From a virus, in the IMG/VR virus record IMGVR_UViG_3300030380_003487, positions 1 to 23,157 of that record: a stretch of DNA of 23,157 bases. One strand, given 5' to 3'. Below the pieces are notes generated by a model. The model searched no databases. It was not told the DNA's origin and worked only from the letters and a program-made list of their open reading frames with translations. Positions within the stretch are counted from its first letter, which is position 1. Every line of letters begins with the position of its first letter. A program made the translations under genes and the position numbers. This document shows positions 1 through 6,878 of this stretch, in pieces.

Positions 1-651
1 TTTAATAACTTCTTTTGTATAATTAGAAACTGATTTTGCAACTTCATCAAACGAATCATCCACACCTGTAAAGACATCAACTGTTTGTTTACCTGCTTCT
101 TTGACATCTGCCATTGCACCAGAAAAATCTCCCTCAAATACTTTTTTTATTGCAGATCCTAAAAAACCTAAAACCTCTAATGCTTGATTAAATCTATCTA
201 TAATTCCTTGCTTTATACTATTAGAAAAATCTTTTAAAGTTCCTAATGGGTCTTTAAATAATGCATCCATGAATTGTTTAACCTTATCAATATTTCCAAC
301 TAAAAGATTTACTAGGTCATTTAAAACAAGTGAAACTGCTTCTGTTGCAACTGCAAAGAAATCCACCACTTTCTGATTCTCACTTAACACTTCTTTAAAC
401 TTATTAAATATGCTAACAGCAATTCCAACAATTCCACCAATAGCCAATGCACCTTTTAAAGTTTTTCCCAAACTAAAAGAAGATTTTGATGCATCTTTTG
501 CACCCTTTTCTAATGCAGACATTCCTGCTTCTGCATCTTGACTTGTTGTTTCTAAATTTTTATTCAGATCAACAATAGTTTTATTAACATCTTCAATATT
601 TTTAGTTGACTTTTTAGTGTCAGCTACTAATTCAAATTCTATCTTTTCCAT
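1..651 (-). CDS. Tail tape measure protein, N-terminal part (runs off window)
   Basis: The first 217 codons are present and the reading frame is open to the window edge. The protein begins MEKIEFELVADTKKSTKNIE, a predicted helical coiled coil, followed by a Gly/Ala-rich hydrophobic segment (about residues 70-83, GALAIGGIVGIAVS). Then comes a stretch with DPLGTLKDF, RFNQALEVLGF and FTGVDDSFD that I recognise from tape measure proteins of Bacteroidota phages. In that family the protein sets tail length and is threaded inside the tail tube. It follows the other tail genes and its start overlaps the end of a 47-codon gene by 13 nt. The identification rests on motif memory and position. The length cannot be judged because the 3' end is missing. 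Confidence 0.85.
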   Translation of the reverse strand, partial: MEKIEFELVADTKKSTKNIEDVNKTIVDLNKNLETTSQDAEAGMSALEKGAKDASKSSFSLGKTLKGALAIGGIVGIAVSIFNKFKEVLSENQKVVDFFAVATEAVSLVLNDLVNLLVGNIDKVKQFMDALFKDPLGTLKDFSNSIKQGIIDRFNQALEVLGFLGSAIKKVFEGDFSGAMADVKEAGKQTVDVFTGVDDSFDEVAKSVSNYTKEVIK

Positions 652-782
652 TTTATTTCTGTTTTAAATTGTTTCCATCCCTCTCTTATAGTAGTGGGCA
701 GTTTATGTTTACCCTGAGCAATTTTAATATTCTCAGTTTCTCCTTTTGCTATTTGTAATGCTCCTATAATTATTTTTATCAT
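639..782 (-). CDS. Small protein upstream of tape measure (47 aa)
   Basis: This short reading frame starts with ATG at 782 and ends with TAG at 639. Its start codon overlaps the stop of the 718-residue tail protein as ATGA, and its end overlaps the tape measure start by 13 nt. That is the same coupling seen between most genes here, so I call it real. The product starts MIKIIIGALQIAKGE and ends in a basic tail (FKTEIKWKR). I do not recognise a family. Its place directly before the tape measure gene is where other phages put chaperone-type genes, but here the likely chaperone lies elsewhere (4979-5721), so no function is assigned. Confidence 0.7.
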   Translation of the reverse strand: MIKIIIGALQIAKGETENIKIAQGKHKLPTTIREGWKQFKTEIKWKR

Positions 783-2935
783 GATACTACATTTAAGAGT
801 TCTATATCACTTTTGCCATTTGTTAAATTTGTTTTAAGTGAGTTGATTATGTATTCTTGTGAGCCAATACTCACTCTGTCATTCATCTTTAAATTATAAA
901 TAATTTTTAATGGTAAATAAGCTGTGATTTTTGTTATTCTTCTTTGTTCAGCAAATACATCATTTATGTATGTGCTATAAAATTGGTCAAATAAGTTTTC
1001 TGTAAATGCGAAGTTTCTTGTGAATTCATTTCTTTCTGTTATAAAATGTATGTTCTTTTTGCTTGACCCAGAGCTTATTGCTAAACTATTTGATGGAATA
1101 TTGTAAGCAGTTTGCTGTGTTTTGTTTCCTGATTCAAAACCAAATGAAATTGATGTTGCACTTGTTTGATGAATAGCATAAAAAATTAAAGGCAAACCAT
1201 GTGTAGCATTTCTGCTTTGGTCTACACTCCATCCCCATTGTATATCAGTAGCACCACCACCTGAAGCATTAAATAATCTTTCAAATTGCATATGTTCAAA
1301 TGGTATCTCAACTTTATAAGAATCGCCTGGTGCTGTATATTTAGCTTGTTGTAGTGAATAACTATTTGATCCCCATTCTCTATTATCTAATTGTTGATAT
1401 TGAACTGCTAAAAATGTTTTTAATCCTTTATATTGAAATCCAACTTCTTTAAAAGGCAAAGCTACATTAACCTGACTTTTTGTTTTATCTATATATTCAT
1501 CTAATGCCCATGCTTCTGTTCCAACAACAACCCCTTTTCCTGAAGCATAAAAGCTGTCTAGTGTTTGCACTTTTATTGTTCCATTATCTTCAACAAATGC
1601 AGTTAAATTAAACATCTTAAATAAAGCAGTTAAGAAATCAATAATTTTCATTTTAGGAATTTGTTGAGTTATAGTAAACTCAAATATGGTGCTTGTACTA
1701 AATAATGACCCACTTCTATATTCATCTGTATATCCACCTAGTGGTCCACCTGATGGACTTTCGCCACCAAGAAAACCTTCAATCTCCCATCTAATATTTC
1801 CACTATTAAAAGTAGTAGTTGATGATGATGCAATAAATATTGTATAAGTACCTGCTGTAAGTGGAAAATCTGATTGTGTGATTGTTTGTTGATTTTGCAC
1901 ATCATTTTTCTGAGCAACTAATTGAGATCCCCTATAAACTTGAATGTTATAAAGATTAGTTTGATTAGGAATAAATGTTATTGTATGTGCTAAAATATTA
2001 TTAGGACTTGTAACCAAATCGCCAATGACTGTGATTGCACCATTCTGCACAGATGTTTGCTGACCTAATGTTGAAGATGAAGAAAATATAGGAAAATTTG
2101 TTAGTTGCTTATATTGTAATGATACTTGTTCAGCAGGTTCAACATCTCCTTTTTTTCTGTGTAACCACATATAAAGATTGTAATATGCTAAATTAGTTGG
2201 ATTGAAAAAATCATTTGAAAAAACTATGCTACTAGGATATCCATTTGCTGTTGTATATTTGGCTTGTATTTCTGTTATAATCCTATGTAATCTTAAAGCA
2301 TATTTTAATTGTTTCCAATAAACCTGATTAGCAGAAGAACTATTTACCCAACGAACATTTCCATTTCCTTGTGCTGCTCCTGAGCTGTTATAAAATAATT
2401 GATCTGTATGTGTTATAAGTGGAACAATTAAATCTCCATTAGTTCCATTAGTTGATGGGTTTTGAACTAAATAATATCTTATTAATGAATCTGTATAATT
2501 CTCATTTAAATCATCCAAAGCACCTAAGTCTTGTAATTCATCATCCTCTAATAATGTTTTGAGGTTTACTGTTTCCCCAAAAAATGTAATCTTATAAGCA
2601 TGTAATTTATTATTTTTTAATTCTGTTCCATCTAATCTGACTGACCCTTTTTTGAAAGGAATATTATTTAATTCTATTTTAGCAGGAACTCTATTCCTCG
2701 CATCAAATGTATTTGTAATATTAAAATTATTATAATGTCTAAATAATTTGTTGTTTTCTTTGGATGCAGGTATTGTAAATGTTTGTGTAAAGTCAGTAAA
2801 TATTTTAGCTAGATCTCTAACATTCTGAATTGATTGAGTTAATGAAACTGTTTCATCTTTAAATAAATCAACCCTTTGATATGTTACTTGATTAGGATCA
2901 TAATTGCTATCTATATATAATTGTAATGTCTGCAT
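779..2935 (-). CDS. Large tail/baseplate structural protein (718 aa)
   Basis: A 718-residue protein in the tail module. The N-terminal part (residues about 20-75) contains DLFKDETVSLTQSIQNVRD and FTIPASKENNKLFRHY, a pattern I recall from uncharacterised structural proteins of Bacteroidota phages. The middle is rich in Ser, Thr, Asn and Gly as in beta-structured virion proteins. Near residue 430 is a segment (KMKIIDFLTALFKMFNLTAF, then DNGTIKVQTL) and the end carries MNDRVSIGSQEYIINSLKTN, both resembling baseplate-hub or distal-tail domains. ATG at 2935 overlaps the TAA of the upstream gene by one base, and its TGA overlaps the next ATG. Baseplate hub is an inference from position and fold-like patterns. 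There is no signal peptide or membrane segment. Confidence 0.7.
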   Translation of the reverse strand: MQTLQLYIDSNYDPNQVTYQRVDLFKDETVSLTQSIQNVRDLAKIFTDFTQTFTIPASKENNKLFRHYNNFNITNTFDARNRVPAKIELNNIPFKKGSVRLDGTELKNNKLHAYKITFFGETVNLKTLLEDDELQDLGALDDLNENYTDSLIRYYLVQNPSTNGTNGDLIVPLITHTDQLFYNSSGAAQGNGNVRWVNSSSANQVYWKQLKYALRLHRIITEIQAKYTTANGYPSSIVFSNDFFNPTNLAYYNLYMWLHRKKGDVEPAEQVSLQYKQLTNFPIFSSSSTLGQQTSVQNGAITVIGDLVTSPNNILAHTITFIPNQTNLYNIQVYRGSQLVAQKNDVQNQQTITQSDFPLTAGTYTIFIASSSTTTFNSGNIRWEIEGFLGGESPSGGPLGGYTDEYRSGSLFSTSTIFEFTITQQIPKMKIIDFLTALFKMFNLTAFVEDNGTIKVQTLDSFYASGKGVVVGTEAWALDEYIDKTKSQVNVALPFKEVGFQYKGLKTFLAVQYQQLDNREWGSNSYSLQQAKYTAPGDSYKVEIPFEHMQFERLFNASGGGATDIQWGWSVDQSRNATHGLPLIFYAIHQTSATSISFGFESGNKTQQTAYNIPSNSLAISSGSSKKNIHFITERNEFTRNFAFTENLFDQFYSTYINDVFAEQRRITKITAYLPLKIIYNLKMNDRVSIGSQEYIINSLKTNLTNGKSDIELLNVVS

Positions 2936-3927
2936 TATCTAACATTATTTATGTAATCAGCAGCTAGTTCAAAATCCATTGTATATTCAATTAATCTATC
3001 ATTCAATTTTGTTTTTTTTCTAAATTGAGATGTCTTAATTGTTACAGGTCTAACCACATCACTATTTGGGTTTGTTTGTGAATCATTAGAAATCCAAATT
3101 TGTTCTGATAATAATAATTCTTCAAACCATTGATTACACCACTCTGGATAATAACCTGAGCTTAATGTCATTGTCTGATTAGCTGTTGTATTAAATGGAG
3201 TTACCATATGATTGCTTGTAACATAGCGACCATCTTCTGTTATTATACTTCTTTTATATGTCTCTGATTTTTTATTTATTGTTTCTGTGTCTTTTAAGAA
3301 AAACCATAGTTCTTGTATTACACCATATTTATTTACAAATCTGACTTTATTTCCAAAATTATACTTTGTACAATTTACCCTCACAATGTTTAATTTTATT
3401 CCTGCATTTGTTCCTGTAGCTTCTGTGTCAGTTGATCCAAATTTATAATATTCTGCTGTACCATTTGATTTTATTAATGGAACATAACCCTGATATCCTG
3501 TTGGTATAAAAACATAAAATCTCTCATTAACACTTGTTGAGTCTGGGTCAAAAGAAATTAGCCATGTTGGTGCAGATTTTACTACAGTAGGGCTTGATCC
3601 CTCCATAAATGTCCCATATCCATCATACCCTGTATCAGCAAATGCTGCTGAATTTAAAGCTGAGCCACTTCCATCAGTTGAAGCATGAGAGCTTAAAGCT
3701 ATCACGATAGATATTGTTGGGCTAAGTGGTGTAGCTGAATATGCAATGTTTATATAATCTCTACATAATTCTGCAATTTCAAAACCAACTACTTGACTTC
3801 CTGAGCATTCTTTTACTATTGTATATCTTAATGTTCCATCAATAGTTATTGTCATTAAAGCACTATTAGCATTTGCATGTGATGTAAATGATTTATATTG
3901 TGGGCTTCTTAATACTATATTTGCCAT
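2935..3927 (-). CDS. Tail structural protein of unknown role (330 aa)
   Basis: A 330-residue, Ser/Thr/Asn-rich protein that begins MANIVLRSPQYKSFTSHANA. It lacks a signal peptide and membrane segments. Repeated short beta-type stretches (ALMTITIDGTLRYTI, VKIRFVNKYG-like text around residues 195-205) fit a virion protein. It lies between the HK97 gp10-like gene (3 nt gap) and the 718-residue tail protein (1 nt overlap), so it is very likely part of the tail, perhaps a tube or distal-tail component. I cannot name a family. A major tail tube protein should exist somewhere in this module and this is one candidate, though its length is greater than usual for a tube protein. Confidence 0.6.
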   Translation of the reverse strand: MANIVLRSPQYKSFTSHANANSALMTITIDGTLRYTIVKECSGSQVVGFEIAELCRDYINIAYSATPLSPTISIVIALSSHASTDGSGSALNSAAFADTGYDGYGTFMEGSSPTVVKSAPTWLISFDPDSTSVNERFYVFIPTGYQGYVPLIKSNGTAEYYKFGSTDTEATGTNAGIKLNIVRVNCTKYNFGNKVRFVNKYGVIQELWFFLKDTETINKKSETYKRSIITEDGRYVTSNHMVTPFNTTANQTMTLSSGYYPEWCNQWFEELLLSEQIWISNDSQTNPNSDVVRPVTIKTSQFRKKTKLNDRLIEYTMDFELAADYINNVR

Positions 3928-3930
3928 CTT

Positions 3931-4512
3931 CTATTTTTTTATTCCTAATATTAATTGTCTTTCCACATCTATTTTAAATGCTTCTAGAATCTCACTAGGT
4001 AGTTTTTTAAATTCTTTTCTAAATGCTTTTGAGAAAAATAAGGTTGGTTTTAATCCCTGAGCAAATATGCTTTTCTGAATCCAGAAAGCTATTGATCTAT
4101 AATTTCCTTTTTGAAATCTACCTTTTTCATCTCTAAATCTTATGTTTTTCATTTTTGCCCATTTCATTAATGGTTGCATGGGTGGCATTTTTGAAGTATA
4201 TGAAAATTTATTTTTGATTCCATTAGCACCTGTAAATAAAGAATTTGTTGATCTTCCTTTCTGTTTTCCTTTATGTCTTTTGGTTGTTGCCAAACTAGGT
4301 TTAGCACCCCAAACACCTGCATCTTGAAACATCCCATAATCCTCCATTAAGAAATCTAATAGAAAAGCATTTTGTTCTATTGTTAAATCACTTTTGAGAG
4401 ATTTATATAAACTCCCTTTTGCCATGTCATTTTTTTGCAGATTTATTTTTGCTGAATTAATGACTGCTTCTCCAAACTTTTCTAATGCTTCTTTGACTTC
4501 TTTATATTCCAT
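3931..4512 (-). CDS. HK97 gp10-like tail completion/neck protein (193 aa)
   Basis: The product resembles the HK97 gp10-like family, which acts at the head-tail connector or tail completion step. Supporting features are a helical N-terminus (VKEALEKFGEAVINSAKINL), the segment DYGMFQDAGVWGAKPS, where gp10-like proteins have a tyrosine-phe-aspartate-glycine turn, and the motif KMPPMQPLMKWAKMKNIR followed by FWIQKSIFAQGLKPTLFF. A longer frame begins at a TTG at 4518, but I chose the ATG at 4512 because it overlaps the upstream TGA as TGATG, the coupling used throughout the window. It is basic overall. Confidence is good for the family and moderate for the exact role. Confidence 0.7.
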   Translation of the reverse strand: MEYKEVKEALEKFGEAVINSAKINLQKNDMAKGSLYKSLKSDLTIEQNAFLLDFLMEDYGMFQDAGVWGAKPSLATTKRHKGKQKGRSTNSLFTGANGIKNKFSYTSKMPPMQPLMKWAKMKNIRFRDEKGRFQKGNYRSIAFWIQKSIFAQGLKPTLFFSKAFRKEFKKLPSEILEAFKIDVERQLILGIKK

Positions 4513-4982
4513 CAGCAAATTGTTATATCATTATAAATTACAATTTCTAAATCAGCAGTCCATCCTGCTAATTCATTCTCAAACCTATCATAAAAAGGTG
4601 TGCAATTAGGATCTCCAACTAATTGATATTTATCTCTATGCAAATCTCCTTTTCTTAATGTCATGATTAGTTTATTTAATACAGCTAATTGAGTATTCAA
4701 AACATCTTGCTCATTATTATTTCCAACAAATAAATCTGTAGTTTCTAATTTACTTCTGCTGACAATATCCATAGCTAATATGCTAATATTAAAAGATAAT
4801 GTTTGTTCTGAATCTGTAACACTATTTATAATTATGTGGCTTAGTGGAAATATATCTTGCTTTTGTAAATTAACATTACTCAAGTTTCCTGTTGTAACTG
4901 TATTGACATCAATATTATCCAACAGAGCATTCTTAATTGTTTCTGTTAATTGATAAAAACCTCTTATTCCCTGATTGCTCAT
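4512..4982 (-). CDS. Tail terminator-like protein (156 aa)
   Basis: A 156-residue protein lying between the tail chaperone and the gp10-like gene, the usual place for a tail terminator that caps the tail tube. The sequence has an N-terminal helix (GFYQLTETIKNALLDN), a central beta pattern (TLSFNISILAMDIVS), an amphipathic helix (TQLAVLNKLIMTLRKGD) and a C-terminal strand (GWTADLEIVIYNDITIC). This matches the alpha-beta layout of gpU-like tail terminators in a general way. Its ATG at 4982 overlaps the TGA that ends the -1 frame of the chaperone (ATGA), which links its translation to the frameshifted product. Family assignment is an inference from layout, not a motif match. Confidence 0.55.
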   Translation of the reverse strand: MSNQGIRGFYQLTETIKNALLDNIDVNTVTTGNLSNVNLQKQDIFPLSHIIINSVTDSEQTLSFNISILAMDIVSRSKLETTDLFVGNNNEQDVLNTQLAVLNKLIMTLRKGDLHRDKYQLVGDPNCTPFYDRFENELAGWTADLEIVIYNDITIC

Positions 4983-5721
4983 TTTTTAAATTTTTTCTTT
5001 ATTTGATTTGCTTCTAATTCGTTTTTTTCTTTTAAATATTCTAACATCATAAAACATTCATGAGCCTTTAATTCAGTGATATTTTCAAATCTTCTAATAT
5101 CCCCTTTAGCGAGTGAGAAAATTGCTTGATACCATCCCCATTTAGCATTAAATCCTGCTGCTGCTGATAAGGTATTTTTTTGATCTCCCTCTCCAAATAG
5201 CGATTCATAACTACTGACAAGTCTTTCCCTAAATGATAGAAAAAAAAAACTGATGAAATTACTGCATCCAAAGGCATATCTAATAACAGATCCTTTGTAT
5301 TGACATCATATTCTTTGATTGTATATCTCTCTCCTTTTTTTTCTTTTATGGGTCTATATAAGACATTCATTGCTGTATGAATATTTTCCCAATCTCCTAA
5401 ATAAGTATCAAGATCAATATATTCTCCAAAACTCATTTCATCTAAATCAGGAATAAATCCATATTCTATTCCATTCATACTGAATTTAGTAACCAGATTA
5501 GGTTTCTGTGTAAACATTTCTCCTAGTATTGCTGTTACTTTGTCTGCATCATTAAATTTGATTTTTAAAACATTCTCATGGCTGACCTCACAAAATATTT
5601 CAATCATTTTAATTTGTAAAAATCTTTCATCTACATCTTCTGTATTAAGTTTCACAAACTTTTGATATTTTCTTAGAGTGATTTCTGAGAGTTTATTAGG
5701 AATATTTAATCTTGCTTTCAT
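4979..5721 (-). CDS. Tail assembly chaperone, -1 frameshift extension (about 247 aa)
   Basis: The -1 frame is open from about 5310 to a TGA at 4981-4979. After a slip on the T tract the product would continue LSFRERLVSSYESLFGEGDQ, then AAGFNAKWGWYQAIFSLAKG, DIRRFENITELKAHE and LEYLKEKNELEANQIKKKF. The segment KWGWYQ-(I/S)-LAKGDI looks like real protein, whereas no ATG occurs in this frame before residue 50 of it. The frame ends with TGA overlapping the next ATG (ATGA), leaving no gap, while the zero frame would leave an untranslated 85-nt gap. This is the layout of the lambda G/GT pair. A slip at CAAAAAA (about 5187-5193) is an alternative site giving the same C-terminus. Confidence 0.65.
5068..5721 (-). 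CDS. Tail assembly chaperone, zero-frame product (217 aa)
   Basis: This 217-residue protein starts the tail module. It begins MKARLNIPNKLSEITLRKYQ, with a helix and strand layout typical of a family I recall from Bacteroidota phages (FGEYIDLDTYLGDWENIHTA, then VLYRPI). Near residues 158-161 the code is GTT TTT TTT TTC (ten T in a row). The zero-frame end reads LNGDGIKQFSHSLKGILEDL. In tailed phages such proteins bind the tape measure during tail assembly and are made in two forms by ribosomal frameshifting. A second open frame overlaps its end (see 4979-5721). The start at 5721 is 3 nt from a perfect palindrome. Moderate to good confidence. Confidence 0.7.
   Translation of the reverse strand: MKARLNIPNKLSEITLRKYQKFVKLNTEDVDERFLQIKMIEIFCEVSHENVLKIKFNDADKVTAILGEMFTQKPNLVTKFSMNGIEYGFIPDLDEMSFGEYIDLDTYLGDWENIHTAMNVLYRPIKEKKGERYTIKEYDVNTKDLLLDMPLDAVISSVFFFYHLGKDLSVVMNRYLEREIKKIPYQQQQDLMLNGDGIKQFSHSLKGILEDLKISLN
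5239..5250 (-). other. Probable -1 ribosomal slippery site (GT10C)
   Basis: On the coding strand the codons GTT TTT TTT TTC contain canonical X XXY YYZ heptamers, T TTT TTT and T TTT TTC. A one-base backward slip moves ribosomes into the long -1 frame described at 4979-5721. I did not find an obvious strong stem-loop directly downstream by eye. Because the run is ten T long, transcriptional slippage is also possible. Confidence 0.55.
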
Positions 5722-5724
5722 AAT

Positions 5725-5740
5725 GTTATACTTGTATAAC
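5725..5740. promoter_or_regulatory. Perfect 7-bp palindrome upstream of tail operon
   Basis: GTTATACTTGTATAAC consists of two perfect 7-base arms around a 2-base centre. It ends 3 nt upstream of the ATG at 5721 and lies just after a terminator, so it sits in the leader of the tail operon. It could be a protein operator or an RNA hairpin covering the start region. On the minus strand the sequence at 5751-5760 (TAAAATTTTG) is a poor match to a Bacteroidota -7 element, so the tail promoter is uncertain. Confidence 0.45.
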
Positions 5741-5762
5741 GAAAAATAAGCAAAATTTTACT

Positions 5763-5804
5763 AAAAAAAAAGGAGGCAAAGATCCTAAGACCTTTAAACC
5801 TCCT
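5763..5804 (-). terminator. Rho-independent terminator before tail operon
   Basis: In the minus direction AGGAGG (5804-5799) pairs with CCTCCT (5776-5771), with a further AAAG/CTTT pairing inside, followed by a run of nine T. It lies 22 nt downstream of the 91-residue gene ending at 5826 and separates the small-gene unit from the tail module. Confidence 0.8.
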
Positions 5805-5825
5805 ATCCAAACCACAAATTAATAT

Positions 5826-6101
5826 TTATAGATGGTATTCGTTTTTTTCTACATCCTCCCAAACTGCTTCATTAATTGAATCAAAAATTTGACCAGATAA
5901 AATATGCTGAACATATAAATCATGACTGCATTTGATTTCCTCTCCATCCTCTGATGTATAAGATATTAAATTAACTGAAATAATTTCTATATTATCAGGA
6001 TCAGGAGGTTGCATATAATCTCCTGCAAATGTAGATTTTTCATATATGTAATTAACTACAAATAAAAACTCCTCCCATTCATATTCCATTTCTTTTTCCA
6101 T
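5826..6101 (-). CDS. Hypothetical acidic protein (91 aa)
   Basis: A strongly acidic 91-residue protein (MEKEMEYEWEEFLFVVNYIY at the start, EAVWEDVEKNEYHL at the end). I recognise no family. It has no membrane segment or signal peptide, and one cysteine. It is the last gene of a four-gene unit between the structured leader at 6739-6825 and the terminator at 5763-5804, and starts 1 nt after the stop of the preceding gene (TAATATG). High negative charge and small size are common in phage proteins that inhibit host factors or mimic DNA, but nothing here proves that. Confidence 0.65.
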   Translation of the reverse strand: MEKEMEYEWEEFLFVVNYIYEKSTFAGDYMQPPDPDNIEIISVNLISYTSEDGEEIKCSHDLYVQHILSGQIFDSINEAVWEDVEKNEYHL

Positions 6102-6102
6102 A

Positions 6103-6378
6103 TTATAAATCTTTTAAATTATTATATTTTTCTTTTAACTCTCTCAATTCTAACATCACTTTATTTTTATCATAGCGATAATCACTAGATGCTCTTTTAT
6201 ATGCTTCTAGATCATGTTGCAAACTAATAATATAATGAGTAGTTCTGACTAAGACATTCGCTAAACTTTGTAGATCCTTATTGTCTGGTTTTTTTTCTAA
6301 CCAATTTTTTACAAGTGTTGATGCTAAAAGCATATCAGCATAATATTCTAAATCTTTGAGGTTTTGGATTTTGTCCAT
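6103..6378 (-). CDS. Hypothetical helical protein (91 aa)
   Basis: The product looks entirely helical, with heptad-like Leu spacing in MDKIQNLKDLEYYADMLLAS and at the end (VMLELRELKEKYNNLKDL), consistent with a coiled coil. I do not recognise a family. It begins with ATG at 6378, 11 nt after the stop of the upstream gene, and its stop is 1 nt from the next start. As part of the small-gene unit that sits where head genes would be expected, a role in packaging or morphogenesis is possible but unsupported. Confidence 0.65.
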   Translation of the reverse strand: MDKIQNLKDLEYYADMLLASTLVKNWLEKKPDNKDLQSLANVLVRTTHYIISLQHDLEAYKRASSDYRYDKNKVMLELRELKEKYNNLKDL

Positions 6379-6389
6379 AATTAAATTTA

Positions 6390-6605
6390 TTACTTTATTA
6401 AATCTAAATCAAGCTGATCAGCAACATAATTAATATGTTTTTGAGTTGTTCCTGACCAATATCCTAATTGTAATAATTTATCTCCTGCAATCATAGCAAC
6501 ATGAGTATTATAAGACCAAACTTCATTTCCTCTTATTGATAGATTTTGTTTATACTTATCTAATGTGTAGATATTATTGGATGTTTGTAAGTATACTTTT
6601 GACAT
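6390..6605 (-). CDS. Small conserved-type phage protein (71 aa)
   Basis: A 71-residue product starting MSKVYLQTSNNIYTLDKYKQ and containing VWSYNTHVAMIAG and LGYWSGTTQKHINYVADQ. I recall this SYNT-V-I and TT-KHINYVA pattern from small proteins of many phages and plasmids, without a known function. A longer frame starts at 6653, but it would run deep into the upstream gene. The ATG at 6605 gives a 32-nt overlap and starts right where the familiar pattern begins, so I prefer it. No membrane segment or cysteines. Confidence 0.65.
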   Translation of the reverse strand: MSKVYLQTSNNIYTLDKYKQNLSIRGNEVWSYNTHVAMIAGDKLLQLGYWSGTTQKHINYVADQLDLDLIK

Positions 6606-6723
6606 TATATAATTTGTTTTGTAGTTTATTAAATTCTTCTTTTGAACTAGCATATCTCATAGCTAATTCTAATATTCTGATTTCATCTCTAAGATCATCA
6701 GCTTGTGTTCTAAATTGTTTCAT
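6574..6723 (-). CDS. Small helical protein (49 aa), first gene after structured leader
   Basis: This short frame starts with ATG at 6723 and ends with TAA at 6574. The product, beginning MKQFRTQADDLRDEIRILEL, is a charged, probably coiled-coil helix. It is the first coding region after the promoter at 6830-6859 and the candidate structured leader at 6739-6825, with only 15 nt between the leader and the start codon. Any regulation by the leader would therefore act first on this gene. The upstream context is A-rich (AAATAAAATATG) without a Shine-Dalgarno, as usual in Bacteroidota. I do not recognise a family. Confidence 0.65.
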   Translation of the reverse strand: MKQFRTQADDLRDEIRILELAMRYASSKEEFNKLQNKLYNVKSILTNIQ

Positions 6724-6738
6724 ATTTTATTTATAAAA

Positions 6739-6825
6739 TCAATAAGGGATCTTGGTTATGATAGAGCGACATCTAATTTTTACAGGGCTCGCACCTGACA
6801 TCTCCTAAACTTTCCCCCTCATTGA
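6739..6825 (-). ncRNA. Candidate structured 5' leader RNA (about 87 nt)
   Basis: Read on the minus strand, TCAATGAGGG (6825-6816) pairs with CCCTTATTGA (6748-6739) to give a 10-bp closing stem with one G-U pair. Inside is a hairpin CAGG-TGCGAGC-CCTG (about 6797-6783). Its loop sequence GAGC can pair with GCTC at about 6766-6763, which would form a pseudoknot. The element GATGTC occurs twice (about 6803-6798 and 6774-6769). The region is far richer in G and C than its flanks. The predicted transcription start of the promoter at 6830-6859 falls at the base of the closing stem, so this would be the very 5' end of the mRNA. I do not recognise a known riboswitch or ribozyme. Folding is by eye only. 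Confidence 0.5.
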
Positions 6826-6829
6826 TATT

Positions 6830-6859
6830 CAAATATAACACTTATTTAGTTATAAACAA
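6830..6859 (-). promoter_or_regulatory. Bacteroidota-type promoter (TTG, 19 nt, TATATTTG)
   Basis: On the minus strand TTG (6859-6857, inside a T run) is followed after exactly 19 nt by TATATTTG (6837-6830). This is a full match to the TAnnTTTG -7 element with a -33 TTG element known from Bacteroidota. Transcription should begin near 6825-6823, directly at the structured leader, just after the large terminase stop at 6879. Confidence 0.7.
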
Positions 6860-6878
6860 AAAATTTAATAAGTATTTT

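Noticed and set aside
6739-6825. A tRNA gene, because CAGG-TGCGAGC-CCTG looks like a T arm
   Set aside because: No matching acceptor stem of 7 bp, D arm or anticodon arm can be built on either strand at the right spacing.
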